DNA from: Microbacterium oleivorans | GTDB taxonomy: Bacteria; Actinomycetota; Actinomycetes; Actinomycetales; Microbacteriaceae | Direction: 5' to 3' | DNA length: 64,000 nt | Assembly (NCBI RefSeq): GCF_001691565.1 | Contig: NZ_MAYO01000002.1 | Coordinates: forward strand, 263,376-327,375 | In this document: piece after piece, positions 32,743-42,322 of the stretch | How positions within the stretch are numbered: the stretch's first letter is position 1 | Layout: each line of letters begins with the position of its first letter | Program-made: the position numbers and the translations under genes | Notes under the pieces: model-generated | Told to the model about the DNA's origin: nothing | Seen by the model: only the letters and a program-made list of their open reading frames with translations | The model's database searches: none

Positions 32743-33567
32743 GTGCAGCGCGTCGTCCGAGCCGAGCTCGACCTTCATGTCGACGGGGAGCTCGACCTCA
32801 TCCTGTGCGTCGCCGTCGCGACGGGGGTCCCCGTCGCAGCGGAACGGCTGTCTCTCGCGCGCGACGGCGGAGAAATCGCCCCCGTGGAGGTGACGGATGC
32901 CGCCGGGTCGCGGCTCCACCGCCTCCGCGTCGAGCCCGGCTCCCTGCAGGTTCGCTACGAGGCGCGCGTTCTCGGACAGGCCGAAGCGGCTCCCGCGTCC
33001 GGCCTCGACACCGCCGTCTATCTGCGCCCGAGTCGGTATGCGCCCTCCGACTCGGTCTTCGCCCAGGCGCGGCGGCAGTTCGGCGGGTTGCGCGGCACGG
33101 ACCTCCTCCGCGCCGTCGAGGCCTTCGTCGCCGAGACCGTCACGTACTCGCCGGGGCTCTCCCTCGGGACGGATTCCGCCGTGACGACGCTCGCGACGGG
33201 GCAGGGCGTCTGCCGTGACTACGCGCACCTGGTCATCGCGTTGCTTCGGGCGATGGATGTCCCCGCCCGCTACGTCGCCTGCTATGCGCCGGGTCTCGTG
33301 CCCATGGACTTCCATGCTGTCGCCGAGGCGTGGATCGACGGCCGCTGGCTGGTCGTCGATGCGACCCGTCTGTCGAACCGTCGAGGCCTCGTCCGGATCG
33401 CGACGGGAAGGGATGCGGCCGATTGTGCGTTCCTCAGCTATTACGGTGCGAACGTGTCATTGCGGCGCATGCTCGTCGACGCACGCGTCGACGGCGATGA
33501 GGCGGCGGTGGCCGCGGCATCCGATCCGCTGCAGGACGATCGCGCCGCCCTCGTCACGATCGCATGA
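32743..33567 (+). CDS. Transglutaminase-like protein
   Basis: A 274-residue cytosolic protein. An N-terminal beta domain (about 1-85) precedes the transglutaminase/cysteine-protease core: Cys 157 in GQGVCRDYAHL, His 191 in MDFHAVAEAW and Asp 206 in WLVVDATRLS complete the triad. Bacterial members mostly act as peptidases or have unknown substrates. I favour GTG 32743 (VQRVVRAELDL) because family members open at this strand and GAGGAT lies six bases ahead; a GTG at 32713 is also open. Confidence 0.85.
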   Translation: MQRVVRAELDLHVDGELDLILCVAVATGVPVAAERLSLARDGGEIAPVEVTDAAGSRLHRLRVEPGSLQVRYEARVLGQAEAAPASGLDTAVYLRPSRYAPSDSVFAQARRQFGGLRGTDLLRAVEAFVAETVTYSPGLSLGTDSAVTTLATGQGVCRDYAHLVIALLRAMDVPARYVACYAPGLVPMDFHAVAEAWIDGRWLVVDATRLSNRRGLVRIATGRDAADCAFLSYYGANVSLRRMLVDARVDGDEAAVAAASDPLQDDRAALVTIA

Positions 33568-33599
33568 TGCGCTGCCGAGCCCGCCGGGCACAGGGTGGT

Positions 33600-33605
33600 T
33601 AGGGT
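33600..33605 (+). promoter_or_regulatory. -10 box (TAGGGT) of the histidine kinase gene
   Basis: TAGGGT 27 bases before GTG 33633; GGGAG (33622-33626) serves as the ribosome site. Confidence 0.45.
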
Positions 33606-33632
33606 GAGGGCTAGGAGATCCGGGAGCTGAAT

Positions 33633-34805
33633 GTGAAGACCGCCGACGACGCCATCCGGCGCGCGCTCATCGAGGACTACGGGGTGCTCGGTCGCGCTCC
33701 CGAGCCTGATCTGCAGGGCCTCGTGCAGTTGGCCGCGACAGTGTGCGGCGTTCCGACCGCGGTGATCAACATCATCGACGACCGGTCCCAGCACCAGATC
33801 GCCGCCGTGGGCTTCGAACCCGCGGTGTGCAGCCGTGAGGACTCCATGTGCGCCGTGGTGTTCCGCGAGCCCGGTCACACCGTGGTGGAGGACGCGACCC
33901 GCGATGACCGGTTCGCGGGCAACCCCTTCGTGACGGGCGAGGTGGCGAACGTCCGGTTCTACGCGTCGAGCCCGCTCATCACCCCGTCGGGGGTACCGAT
34001 CGGCACGGTCTGCATCTTCGACGAGGAGCCGCGCGAGCTGCCGGATGAGGAGAGCGCCGCACTGGCTCTCATCGCGCACCAGATCGTCGATGTCCTCGAG
34101 CTGCGTCGTCTCACGCGCGAGCTCGGCGAATCGAACGAGCAGCTCGAGAACTTCGCCGCTCAGGTCGCGCACGACCTCCGCAATCCGCTGACCGCTTTGA
34201 CGGGCTACATCGAACTCGCCTCCGAGGTGCCGGAGGTCGCTGAGGTGCCCGCAGCTTCGCGCGCGCTGGCGCGTGCCGAGTCGGTGGCCGACAGGATGTC
34301 GGGGATGATCGCCCGCCTGCTGGACTACGCGAGCGTCGGCGGCGCGCCGATCCGCCGCTCCACGGTCGAGGTCGGTCCTCTCGTCGCCTCGACGATGGAG
34401 GACCTGCGCAGCGCCGGTCTCGACAACGGCGCCGAGGTGGCCATCGAGGCATCCGTCCCCGTCCCCGCCGACCCGACCCTCCTCGGCGTCCTGATCCAGA
34501 ACCTCGTGGGCAACGCGGTGAAGTTCGCCGGTGCTGGTGAACGCACGCCGGCCATCACAGTGACCGTGGGCACCGTCGTCGCGGGCGTCCGGATCATCGT
34601 CGACGACAACGGACCCGGCGTGCCGCCCGCCGAGCGGGAGGTCGTCTTCGAGCCGCTCGAGCGCGGATCGAACGTCGCCGTCCCCGGCTTCGGGATCGGT
34701 CTCGCGACGTGCAACCGGATCGTCCAGTCGCACGGCGGACGGATGGGCATCGACGAGTCGCCCTCGGGTGGCGCTCGCGTCTGGGTGGTCCTTCCGTCGG
34801 CGTGA
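33633..34805 (+). CDS. GAF-domain sensor histidine kinase
   Basis: A 390-residue soluble kinase: a GAF domain (about 20-150), HisKA with the phospho-acceptor His 180 in AAQVAHDLRNPLTAL, and an HATPase_c domain with the N box QNLVGNAVKFAG, G1 box IIVDDNGPGVP and G2 box GFGIGLATCNRI. There is no transmembrane helix, so it should sense a cytosolic signal. CVV/SREDSMCA in the GAF resembles the redox- or light-insensitive GAF group; no ligand can be assigned. No response regulator gene is adjacent, so it is an orphan. GTG start, with GGGAG six bases upstream. Confidence 0.9.
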   Translation: MKTADDAIRRALIEDYGVLGRAPEPDLQGLVQLAATVCGVPTAVINIIDDRSQHQIAAVGFEPAVCSREDSMCAVVFREPGHTVVEDATRDDRFAGNPFVTGEVANVRFYASSPLITPSGVPIGTVCIFDEEPRELPDEESAALALIAHQIVDVLELRRLTRELGESNEQLENFAAQVAHDLRNPLTALTGYIELASEVPEVAEVPAASRALARAESVADRMSGMIARLLDYASVGGAPIRRSTVEVGPLVASTMEDLRSAGLDNGAEVAIEASVPVPADPTLLGVLIQNLVGNAVKFAGAGERTPAITVTVGTVVAGVRIIVDDNGPGVPPAEREVVFEPLERGSNVAVPGFGIGLATCNRIVQSHGGRMGIDESPSGGARVWVVLPSA

Positions 34806-34820
34806 GGACCCCCTGAAACG

Positions 34821-34826
34821 TAGACT
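34821..34826 (+). promoter_or_regulatory. -10 box (TAGACT) of argS
   Basis: TAGACT nine bases before ATG 34836, without a ribosome site; leaderless or with a leader of two to three bases. Confidence 0.5.
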
Positions 34827-34835
34827 TGACGGGCT

Positions 34836-36503
34836 ATGACTCCCGAAGCCCTCTCCGCAGCCCTTCTCGCCGTCGTCTCCCCGCTCGTGGAGGCGCGACG
34901 ACCCGGCTCCGGTGAGGCGCTCACACTCGCCGACTTCCCCGTGGAGCGGCCGAAGAACCGCGACCACGGCGACTGGGCGTCCAACGCCGCGCTGAAGCTG
35001 TCGAAGCAGGTCGGTGCGAACCCGCGCGAGTTCGCGGCCGAGGTCGCCGACGCGCTTTCCGCCGTCGACGGCATCGCCTCGGTCGAGGTCGCCGGCCCCG
35101 GGTTCATCAACATCCGACTGGATGCCGCGGCTGCTGGCGCGCTCGCGAAGACGATCGTCGAGGCGGGCACCGCTTTCGGTCGTGGCCGCAGCCAGGAGGG
35201 CAACACGATCAACCTCGAGTTCGTCAGCGCCAACCCGACCGGCCCCATGCACATCGGCCACACGCGGTGGGCGGCTCTCGGCGACGCGATCGCACGCCTG
35301 CTGCTGGCCAGCGGCGCGACGCTCGTCCGCGAGTTCTACATCAACGACGCGGGTGCGCAGATGGACCGGTTCGGCCGCTCCGTGCTGGCACGGATGCAGG
35401 GGGAGCCGGCACCCGAGGACGGCTACGCCGGTGCCTACATCGACGATCTCGCGAAGCGCGTGGCCGAGGCCGAGCCCGGCATCGGCGACCTGCCCGAGGA
35501 CGAGCGCGTGGCCGCGGCCCGCGACAAGGCCTACGAGCTGCAGCTCGCGGAGCTCCAGGCATCCCTCGAGAAGTTCAACGTCCACTTCGACGTCTTCTTC
35601 AGCGAGCGGACGCTGCACGCGAAGACCGCCGACGGAGGCCCGAGCCTCGTGGACGAGGCCGTCGACCGCTTGCGCGCGCAGGGCCACGTCTTCGACGCCG
35701 ACGGTGCCGTCTGGGTCCGCACGACCGACTTCGGCGACGACAAGGACCGCGTCATCCGTCGTTCGAACGGGGAGTACACGTACTTCGCCGCGGACGCCGC
35801 GTACTACCTGAACAAGGGCGACCGCGGCTTCGCGCACAAGATCTACCTCCTCGGCGCCGACCACCACGGGTACGTGCACCGCCTGAAGGCGCTCGCCGGC
35901 GCAGCGGGCGACGATCCCGAGAAGGACATCGAGGTGCTCATCGGGCAGCTCGTCTCCGTCAACGGAGCGCGGCTCTCCAAGCGCGCCGGAAACATCATCG
36001 AGCTCGACGACTTGCGCGACTGGCTCGGCACCGATGCGCTCCGCTACTCGCTCGCGCGGTACCCGGCCGACTCGCCGCTGACGCTCGACCCCGAGATCCT
36101 GCAGAAGCGCACGAACGACAACCCGGTCTTCTACGTGCAATACGCCCACGCGCGCACGCACAACGTCGCCCGCAACGCCGCAGATTCCGGCGTCGCGCGC
36201 GACGCGTTCGCCCCCGAGCTGCTCACGCACGAGACCGAGTCCGCGCTCCTGGGCGCGCTGCAGGAGTTCCCGCGCCTCGTCGCCTTCGCCGCGGAGCTGC
36301 GCGAGCCGCACCGCATCGCGCGCTACCTCGAAGAGCTCGCGAGCCTGTACCACCGCTGGTACGACTCGTGCCGCGTCACCCCGCTCGGCGACGAAGAGGT
36401 CACGGACGTGCACCGCACGCGTCTGTGGCTGAACGACGCCACGGGTCAGGTCCTCCGCAACGGCCTCGACCTGCTCGGCGTGAGCGCGCCCGAACGGATG
36501 TGA
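34836..36503 (+). CDS. argS: Arginyl-tRNA synthetase
   Basis: Charges tRNA-Arg, class I, 555 residues. The N-terminal Add-1 domain contains RPKNRDHGDWASNAALKLSK, the HIGH motif appears as NPTGPMHIGHTRWAALGDAI, and GARLSKRAGN replaces KMSKS as usual for ArgRS. The C-terminal anticodon-binding helix domain ends RNGLDLLGVSAPERM. First gene of the conserved argS-lysA-hom-thrC-thrB group; a tRNA-Arg gene lies 5.5 kb upstream. Confidence 0.97.
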   Translation: MTPEALSAALLAVVSPLVEARRPGSGEALTLADFPVERPKNRDHGDWASNAALKLSKQVGANPREFAAEVADALSAVDGIASVEVAGPGFINIRLDAAAAGALAKTIVEAGTAFGRGRSQEGNTINLEFVSANPTGPMHIGHTRWAALGDAIARLLLASGATLVREFYINDAGAQMDRFGRSVLARMQGEPAPEDGYAGAYIDDLAKRVAEAEPGIGDLPEDERVAAARDKAYELQLAELQASLEKFNVHFDVFFSERTLHAKTADGGPSLVDEAVDRLRAQGHVFDADGAVWVRTTDFGDDKDRVIRRSNGEYTYFAADAAYYLNKGDRGFAHKIYLLGADHHGYVHRLKALAGAAGDDPEKDIEVLIGQLVSVNGARLSKRAGNIIELDDLRDWLGTDALRYSLARYPADSPLTLDPEILQKRTNDNPVFYVQYAHARTHNVARNAADSGVARDAFAPELLTHETESALLGALQEFPRLVAFAAELREPHRIARYLEELASLYHRWYDSCRVTPLGDEEVTDVHRTRLWLNDATGQVLRNGLDLLGVSAPERM

Positions 36504-36504
36504 C

Positions 36505-37281
36505 GTGACGAGCGTGACCGGGGCCCGTCGTCGGCCGCGCCGCTGGATCGCCGTCGTGGTGGTCCTCGCCGTCGTGGCGGTCCTGCTGGTCGCGGCAGAA
36601 ATCGCCGCGCGTGCGATCGTGCCGCAGGTGGTCCGGTCTCAGCTCATCGCCAACCTCGGACTCGCCGAGGATCAGGAGATCGACGTCCGGATCCCGGGGC
36701 TCGTCCTGCCGCAGCTGATCGTCGGTTCGATCCCGCAGATGGACCTCACCGCCGACGACGTCGAGGTGCAGGGCGTCTCGGGTGACGTCCGCGTCGACAT
36801 CCAGGACGCCCCGGTCTGGGGCGGCGGCGACTGGAGCAGTGCGAAGGCCGTCGTGGATCTCGATGAGAACCAGTTGCGTGCGATTCTCGGCCGTGTCGAG
36901 GGCTTCCCGGTCGACGCCGTGACGCTGCGTCCACCCGAGGTCGCCCTCGACACCGAGTTCTCGGTCTTCGGGGTGTCGGTGCCCCTGGGCGTCCAGCTCT
37001 CCGCCTCGGCCGAGGACGGCGATCTCGTCCTCTCCCCGACGAGGCTCCGCCTGGGCGGCGTCGACGTCTCCGCCGACGCGCTGCGCCAGCAGGTCGGCCC
37101 GCTCGCCGGGTCCTTCGCCGAGAATTGGCGGGTATGCCTCGCGCAGTACCTGCCGCGCGCCCTGACCCTGACGGGTGTGACGATCGAAGAGCGCCACGTC
37201 GCGGCATCCTTCGACATCGACAGCGCGATCCTCCGCGACGAGGCGGCGCAGGAACCCGGTTCCTGCGCCGCCGACCGCTAG
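36505..37281 (+). CDS. DUF2993 (LmeA-like) exported protein
   Basis: A 258-residue protein. A basic start (TGARRRPRRW) and hydrophobic helix (about 11-31) anchor or export it; the rest matches DUF2993: ARAIVPQVVRSQLIANLGL, an IPQMDLTADDVEVQG strand and repeated beta structure. The mycobacterial member LmeA works in lipoglycan maturation or maintenance in the envelope. GTG start one base after the argS stop, so translationally linked to argS. A family without a recognised active site. Confidence 0.85.
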   Translation: MTSVTGARRRPRRWIAVVVVLAVVAVLLVAAEIAARAIVPQVVRSQLIANLGLAEDQEIDVRIPGLVLPQLIVGSIPQMDLTADDVEVQGVSGDVRVDIQDAPVWGGGDWSSAKAVVDLDENQLRAILGRVEGFPVDAVTLRPPEVALDTEFSVFGVSVPLGVQLSASAEDGDLVLSPTRLRLGGVDVSADALRQQVGPLAGSFAENWRVCLAQYLPRALTLTGVTIEERHVAASFDIDSAILRDEAAQEPGSCAADR

Positions 37282-37315
37282 CGTCACGGAGCCGGGCGGC
37301 TCCGCCCCGGTGCCC

Positions 37316-37321
37316 TAGACT
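37316..37321 (+). promoter_or_regulatory. -10 box (TAGACT) of the lysA operon
   Basis: TAGACT 67 bases before GTG 37389. It gives a leader of about 60 bases; I see no lysine-riboswitch fold, which needs far more sequence. Confidence 0.5.
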
Positions 37322-37388
37322 GTGGGCACCGTCGGGGCGTGGCCACACCGCCCGACGTACCCGTTCCCACCCCGATTGGTGCCCCTGC

Positions 37389-38813
37389 GTGTCCACCACC
37401 TCCGACCGTCCCGCTGTGCCCGAGTGGCTGACTCAGCCGCACGATGCGAACGCGCTCGCCGAGGCCGTGTGGCCCGAGGGAGCCGCCCGTGACGACGCCG
37501 GCGCGATCGTGTTCGGAGGCGTGGCCGCGACGGAGCTCGCCGAGCGGTTCGGCACGCCGCTCTACGTGGTCGACGAGGACCTCGTCCGCGCCCGCGCCCG
37601 CGAGGTGCTGGCGGCGTTCCAGGATGCCGCGGCCCGCCACGGCGGCTCGGCCCGGGTCTACTACGCCGGCAAGGCGCTGCTCACGACCGACGTCGTGCGC
37701 TGGGTGACCGCGGAAGGCCTCGGAGTCGACGTCGCCAGCGGCGGCGAACTCGCCGTCGCCCTCGCCGCGGGCGCCGACCCGGCTCGCCTCGGCCTCCACG
37801 GCAACAACAAGCTCGTCCCCGAGATCGCCCGCGCCGTGCGCGTCGGGATCGGCTCGATCGTCGTCGACTCGCTCGTCGAGATCGAGCGGGTCGCCGCCCA
37901 AGCCGAGGCCCAGGGCGTCGTGCAGACCGTGCTCGTCCGCGTCAACAGCGGGGTCCACGCCGAGACGCACGACTTCCTCGCCACTGCCCACGAGGACCAG
38001 AAGTTCGGCTTCGCGCTGACGGATGCCGAGGCCGCTGTCGCCCGCATCCGAGAGCTGCCGTCGCTGCGTTTCGCGGGATTGCACTGCCACATCGGTTCGC
38101 AGATCTTCGGAACCTCCGGTTTCGCCGAGTCCGCGGCTCGGGTCGTGGAGCTGCACGCGCGGCTCCTCGCCGATGGCGAGGTCCCTCTCCTCAACCTCGG
38201 CGGCGGCTTCGGCATCGCCTACACGTCGAAGGACGATCCGACCCCGATCGCGGAGCTCGCCGACGGCATCGTCGCAGCGGTCGCCCGCGAGTGCGAGAGC
38301 CGCGGCATCCCGCTCCCCGAACTCGCCTTCGAACCGGGACGGACGATCGTCGGACGCGCGGGCGTGACGCTGTACTCCGTCGGCACCGTGAAGCCCGTGC
38401 GGGTCTCGGACGACCTCGAGCGGCTGTACGTGAGCGTCGACGGCGGCATGAGCGACAACGCCCGCCCCGCCCTGTACGGCGCGGACTACAGCGCGCGGAT
38501 CGCGAGCCGCCGTACCGACTCCGCTCCCGCGCTCACCCGTGTCGTGGGGCGCCACTGCGAGGCGGGCGACATCGTGGTGTCGGACGAGTACCTGCCGGGC
38601 GACGTGGAGCCCGGAGACCTCCTGGCCGTCGCGGCGACCGGTGCCTACTGCTTCTCGCTCGCGAGCAACTACAACTACCTGACCCGACCTCCTGTCGTGG
38701 CCGTGAGCGCCGGCACTGCCCGGCTGATCGTCCGCGGCGAGGACGAGAACGACCTGCTGGCGCGCGACCTCGGCGTCGCACCGGCATCCCGCACCACCGA
38801 GGAGTCCGCATGA
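37389..38813 (+). CDS. lysA: Diaminopimelate decarboxylase
   Basis: Decarboxylates meso-diaminopimelate to lysine, the last step of the pathway. A 474-residue alanine-racemase-fold PLP enzyme: PLP Lys 95 in YYAGKALL, GLHCHIGSQIF, the phosphate-binding LNLGGGFGIAY, EPGRTIVGRAG and the catalytic-Cys region GRHCEAGDI from the partner subunit. GTG start; no clear ribosome site, so translation may depend on the short leader. Its stop overlaps the hom start by four bases. Confidence 0.96.
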   Translation: MSTTSDRPAVPEWLTQPHDANALAEAVWPEGAARDDAGAIVFGGVAATELAERFGTPLYVVDEDLVRARAREVLAAFQDAAARHGGSARVYYAGKALLTTDVVRWVTAEGLGVDVASGGELAVALAAGADPARLGLHGNNKLVPEIARAVRVGIGSIVVDSLVEIERVAAQAEAQGVVQTVLVRVNSGVHAETHDFLATAHEDQKFGFALTDAEAAVARIRELPSLRFAGLHCHIGSQIFGTSGFAESAARVVELHARLLADGEVPLLNLGGGFGIAYTSKDDPTPIAELADGIVAAVARECESRGIPLPELAFEPGRTIVGRAGVTLYSVGTVKPVRVSDDLERLYVSVDGGMSDNARPALYGADYSARIASRRTDSAPALTRVVGRHCEAGDIVVSDEYLPGDVEPGDLLAVAATGAYCFSLASNYNYLTRPPVVAVSAGTARLIVRGEDENDLLARDLGVAPASRTTEESA

Positions 38814-40147
38814 TCGAACCCCGCCGCCTGCGCGTCGCGCTGCTGGGAGCCGGCGCCGTCGGATCCCAGGTCGCCCGCCTTCTGCTGACCCACGCCGACG
38901 AGCTCGCCGCCCGCGCCGGTGCACCGCTCGACCTCGTCGGGATCGCCGTCCGCGACGTCGACGCCCCGCGCGAAGCGGACCTGCCCCGCGATCTGTTCAC
39001 GACCGACGCCGACACCCTCATCGCAGGCGCCGACATCGTGATCGAGGTCACCGGAGGTCTCGAGCCCGCCCGCACCCGCATCCTCCACGCCCTCTCGTCG
39101 GGCGCCGACGTCGTCACGGCGAACAAGGCGCTCCTCGCGACGCACGGCAGCGAGATCTTCGACGCCGCCGACCAGGTCGGCGCCACCGTCGCCTACGAGG
39201 CAGCCGTCGCCGGCGCGATCCCGATCATCCGACCCCTGCGCGACTCGCTCGCCGGCGACCGCGTCCGCCGCATCATGGGCATCGTCAACGGCACGACGAA
39301 CTACATTCTCGACCGTATGGACCGTGAAGGTCTCGGCTTCGAAGAGGTGCTCGCCGAGGCGCAGCGGCTCGGGTACGCCGAGGCCGACCCGACGGCGGAT
39401 GTCGAGGCGTACGACGCCGCGCAGAAGGCGGCGATCCTCGCGAGCCTCGCCTTCCACACGACGGTGCCGCTCGACGCCGTGCACCGCGAGGGCATCACAT
39501 CGGTGGATGCCGGTGTCATCGAGGCCGCCCGCAAGGCCGGCTACGTCGTCAAGCTCCTCGCCGTGTGCGAACGGCTCGTCGACCAGCCCGACGCGGCACC
39601 GCACGGCGAGGCGATCTCGGTCCGCGTGTACCCCGCCCTTGTTCCCCGGGAGCATCCGCTCGCCTCGGTCCACGGCGCGAACAACGCCGTCTTCGTCGAA
39701 GCCGAAGCGGCCGGCGACCTCATGTTCTACGGCGCGGGTGCCGGGGGAGTGCAGACCGCGTCCGCCGTCCTCGGCGACGTCGTCTCGGCCGCCCGCCGCC
39801 ACGTCGCGGGCGGACCCGGTGTCGGCGAGTCGACGCGCGGAGGCCTGCCGATCGTCCCGATCGGCCGCATCCGGACGAGCTGTCAGATCACGCTCGAAGT
39901 CGACGACCGACCCGGCGTCCTCGCCACCGTCGCGGGCATCCTCAGCGACGGGGACGTGTCGATCGCGACCGTCGAACAGACCACCTCGGGCGGCGCCGTC
40001 GCCCAGGAGAGCGAGGATGCCGTCGCGCACCTCGTCATCGGAACCCACACGGCCCGGGAGCAGGACCTGGCCGACACCGTCGAGCGCCTCGCTGCCACCA
40101 GCGCGGTGCGTCGGGTGGTCTCGGTCCTGCGGGTAGAAGGAGACTGA
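38810..40147 (+). CDS. hom: Homoserine dehydrogenase
   Basis: Reduces aspartate semialdehyde to homoserine, the branch to threonine and, via metX, to methionine. 445 residues: NAD(P) motif [15 protein letters not shown], the substrate region [20 protein letters not shown] with the signature [11 protein letters not shown], and a C-terminal ACT domain (about 355-445, [19 protein letters not shown]) that usually binds threonine for feedback control. The ATG overlaps the lysA stop (ATGA). Confidence 0.96.
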   Translation: MIEPRRLRVALLGAGAVGSQVARLLLTHADELAARAGAPLDLVGIAVRDVDAPREADLPRDLFTTDADTLIAGADIVIEVTGGLEPARTRILHALSSGADVVTANKALLATHGSEIFDAADQVGATVAYEAAVAGAIPIIRPLRDSLAGDRVRRIMGIVNGTTNYILDRMDREGLGFEEVLAEAQRLGYAEADPTADVEAYDAAQKAAILASLAFHTTVPLDAVHREGITSVDAGVIEAARKAGYVVKLLAVCERLVDQPDAAPHGEAISVRVYPALVPREHPLASVHGANNAVFVEAEAAGDLMFYGAGAGGVQTASAVLGDVVSAARRHVAGGPGVGESTRGGLPIVPIGRIRTSCQITLEVDDRPGVLATVAGILSDGDVSIATVEQTTSGGAVAQESEDAVAHLVIGTHTAREQDLADTVERLAATSAVRRVVSVLRVEGD

Positions 40148-40148
40148 C

Positions 40149-41231
40149 ATGGCACACGTCTGGCGCGGAGTCCTCCGCGAGTACGCCGATCGGCTGGGCG
40201 TCACCGACGCTTCGACCGTCGTGACGCTCGGCGAGGGCGGCACCCCGCTCATCCCGGCGGCGTCGCTGTCGCGCATCACCGGTGCCGATGTGTACATCAA
40301 GTTCGAGGGCATGAACCCGACGGGCTCGTTCAAGGACCGCGGCATGACCGTCGCCCTGTCCCGTGCCGTCGAGCACGGGGCCGAGGCCGTCATCTGCGCC
40401 TCGACCGGCAACACCTCGGCATCCGCTGCCGCCTACGCTGCGCATGCCGGGATCACGGCCGCCGTCCTCGTCCCCGAGGGCAAGATCGCGATGGGCAAGC
40501 TCAGCCAGGCCGTCGCCCATGGCGGCAAACTCATCCAGATCCGCGGCAACTTCGACGACTGCCTCGAAATCGCGCGTGAGCTCGCCGGCGGGTACAAGGT
40601 GCACCTCGTCAACTCGGTCAACCCCGACCGTATCGAGGGCCAGAAGACGGCGGCGTACGAGGTCGTCAGCCAGCTCGGCGACGCCCCCGACTTCCACTTC
40701 ATCCCCGTCGGCAACGCCGGAAACTACACCGCGTACTCGCGCGGCTACCGCGAAGAGGCCGAGCGCGGCGTCGCGACGCGCGTACCCCGCATGTTCGGCT
40801 TCCAGGCCGAGGGGTCCGCGCCGCTCGTACGCGGCGAGGTCGTCAAGAACCCCGAGACGATCGCCTCCGCCATCCGCATCGGCAACCCCGCCTCGTGGGA
40901 CCTCGCCCTCGAGGCCCGCGCGGCCACCGACGGCTGGTTCGGCGCGATCGACGACGAGCGCATCCTCGCTGCGCAGAAGCTCCTCGCCGGGACCGTCGGC
41001 GTCTTCGTCGAGCCGGCATCGGCGATCAGCGTCGCCGGCCTGCTCGATCGTGCCGAGGCGGGCGTCATCCCGAACGGCGCCAAGGTCGTCCTGACCGTCA
41101 CGGGTCACGGTCTGAAGGACCCGCAGTGGGCGCTCCGCAACCCCGACGGCTCGCAGGTCGAGCCCCTCGTCGTGGATGCGGCGACCAGCGAGGTGGCCTC
41201 CGCGCTCGACCTCACCCGCGTGGCGGGATGA
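40149..41231 (+). CDS. thrC: Threonine synthase
   Basis: Converts O-phosphohomoserine to threonine with PLP. A 360-residue fold-type-II enzyme; the PLP-lysine is Lys 62 in [11 protein letters not shown] and the phosphate-binding loop is [10 protein letters not shown]. This is the short, plant/actinobacterial type without the N-terminal extension. It starts one base after the hom stop, and its own stop overlaps thrB by four bases. Confidence 0.96.
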   Translation: MAHVWRGVLREYADRLGVTDASTVVTLGEGGTPLIPAASLSRITGADVYIKFEGMNPTGSFKDRGMTVALSRAVEHGAEAVICASTGNTSASAAAYAAHAGITAAVLVPEGKIAMGKLSQAVAHGGKLIQIRGNFDDCLEIARELAGGYKVHLVNSVNPDRIEGQKTAAYEVVSQLGDAPDFHFIPVGNAGNYTAYSRGYREEAERGVATRVPRMFGFQAEGSAPLVRGEVVKNPETIASAIRIGNPASWDLALEARAATDGWFGAIDDERILAAQKLLAGTVGVFVEPASAISVAGLLDRAEAGVIPNGAKVVLTVTGHGLKDPQWALRNPDGSQVEPLVVDAATSEVASALDLTRVAG

Positions 41232-42160
41232 CGCTCGCGGGGCGCTCCGTCGCCGTTCGCGTCCCTGCGACGAGTGCCAATCTCGGTCCCGGTTTCGACA
41301 CGCTGGGTCTCGCCCTGAGCGTTCACGACGAACTCGTCGTGACCGCGCTCGACGGCCCGGGCCTGGAGATCGAGGTCTCGGGGGAGGGGGCCGCCGACGT
41401 ACCCACCGATGCCTCGCATCTCGTGGTCCGCTCGATGGCGTACGCGTTCGAGGCGGTCGGCCGGCCGATGCCCGGCATCCGACTGCGGGCGCACAACGTC
41501 ATCCCGCATGGTCGGGGGATGGGCTCATCCGGCGCCGCGGTCGTCGCGGGCCTCCTCGCCGCCCAAGGACTGCTCGAGGGGGACATCACCCTCGGTCCGG
41601 AGACCCTGCTGCGTCTGGCGACCGAGCTCGAGGGGCATCCTGACAACGTGGCACCCGCGCTGTTCGGCGGCCTCACCATCGCGTGGATGGACTCCACCGG
41701 CCCCCAGCACAAGAAGCTGGCCGTCCACCGTGGCGTCTCACCGCTCGTCTTCGTTCCCGAGTTCACGATGTCGACCTCGGTCGCCCGCGGTCTTGCGCCG
41801 CTCCACGTCACGCGCGAGGACGCCGTTTTCAACGTCTCGCGGTCGGCCCTCCTCATCGCCGCGCTGACGCAGAGCCCCGAGCTGCTGATGGCGGCAACCG
41901 AGGACAAACTGCATCAGTCGTACCGGGCGCAGGCGATGCCCGCGACGGATGCGCTCGTGCAGGGCCTGCGTGCCGCAGGGTTCGCCGCGGTCGTCTCGGG
42001 CGCCGGCCCCAGCGTCCTCGTGCTCGCCGACGGGCCGGGGCGCCGGCTCGAAGCGGTCGATCATGCGGCCGCCACCACGGACACGCCATGGAAACCTCTG
42101 CTGCTGGCCGTCGATGTACGGGGTGGTACAGTGAGGGACCATACGGAGGATGCCACGTGA
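41228..42160 (+). CDS. thrB: Homoserine kinase
   Basis: Phosphorylates homoserine. GHMP-kinase fold, 310 residues: [18 protein letters not shown] near the N-terminus, ATP loop [18 protein letters not shown], and the C-terminal [10 protein letters not shown]. The start at ATG 41228 overlaps the thrC stop, and further in-frame codons upstream lie in thrC. Threonine synthesis is thus completed within one operon. Confidence 0.96.
   Translation: MTLAGRSVAVRVPATSANLGPGFDTLGLALSVHDELVVTALDGPGLEIEVSGEGAADVPTDASHLVVRSMAYAFEAVGRPMPGIRLRAHNVIPHGRGMGSSGAAVVAGLLAAQGLLEGDITLGPETLLRLATELEGHPDNVAPALFGGLTIAWMDSTGPQHKKLAVHRGVSPLVFVPEFTMSTSVARGLAPLHVTREDAVFNVSRSALLIAALTQSPELLMAATEDKLHQSYRAQAMPATDALVQGLRAAGFAAVVSGAGPSVLVLADGPGRRLEAVDHAAATTDTPWKPLLLAVDVRGGTVRDHTEDAT
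42127..42132 (+). promoter_or_regulatory. Possible -10 box (TACAGT) of rho
   Basis: TACAGT inside the 3' end of thrB, about 190 bases before the rho start. It would produce the long leader expected for an autoregulated rho gene. Only the -10 is recognisable. Confidence 0.35.
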
Positions 42161-42322
42161 TCACGTGAATCTGCCCTCCATCGCAATCTGCGAACCACCG
42201 CACACCCCTCCTGACGGGCCTGCGCAACTCTGTGCCTGCGCGAACACCCCGCCGAGGAATCGGATCCGTCGTGGACGGAACCACCTGCGGTTATGACTTT
42301 CCACATCTGAAAGGGAGAACTC
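42161..42322 (+). promoter_or_regulatory. rho leader region
   Basis: A 162-base non-coding gap, C-rich in its first half (CCACCGCACACCCCTCC), with a small hairpin of CCGTC/GACGG near 42267-42279 and the ribosome site AAAGGGAG (42309-42316). A C-rich, structure-poor leader is what a Rho loading site looks like, so Rho may terminate its own transcript here. Inference only. Confidence 0.4.

Noticed and set aside
33441..36413. A 990-codon open frame antisense to the histidine kinase and argS
   Set aside because: It mirrors well-identified genes, has repetitive Arg/Val/Asp composition and no recognisable motif; such long antisense frames come from GC-rich third codon positions.
37288..37303. Terminator after the DUF2993 gene
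   Set aside because: GGAGCC/GGCTCC makes only a six-base stem with no T-run, immediately before the lysA promoter; too weak to list.
37322..37388. Lysine riboswitch or attenuator before lysA
   Set aside because: The leader is about 60 bases, too short for the lysine class, and contains no Lys-rich leader peptide.
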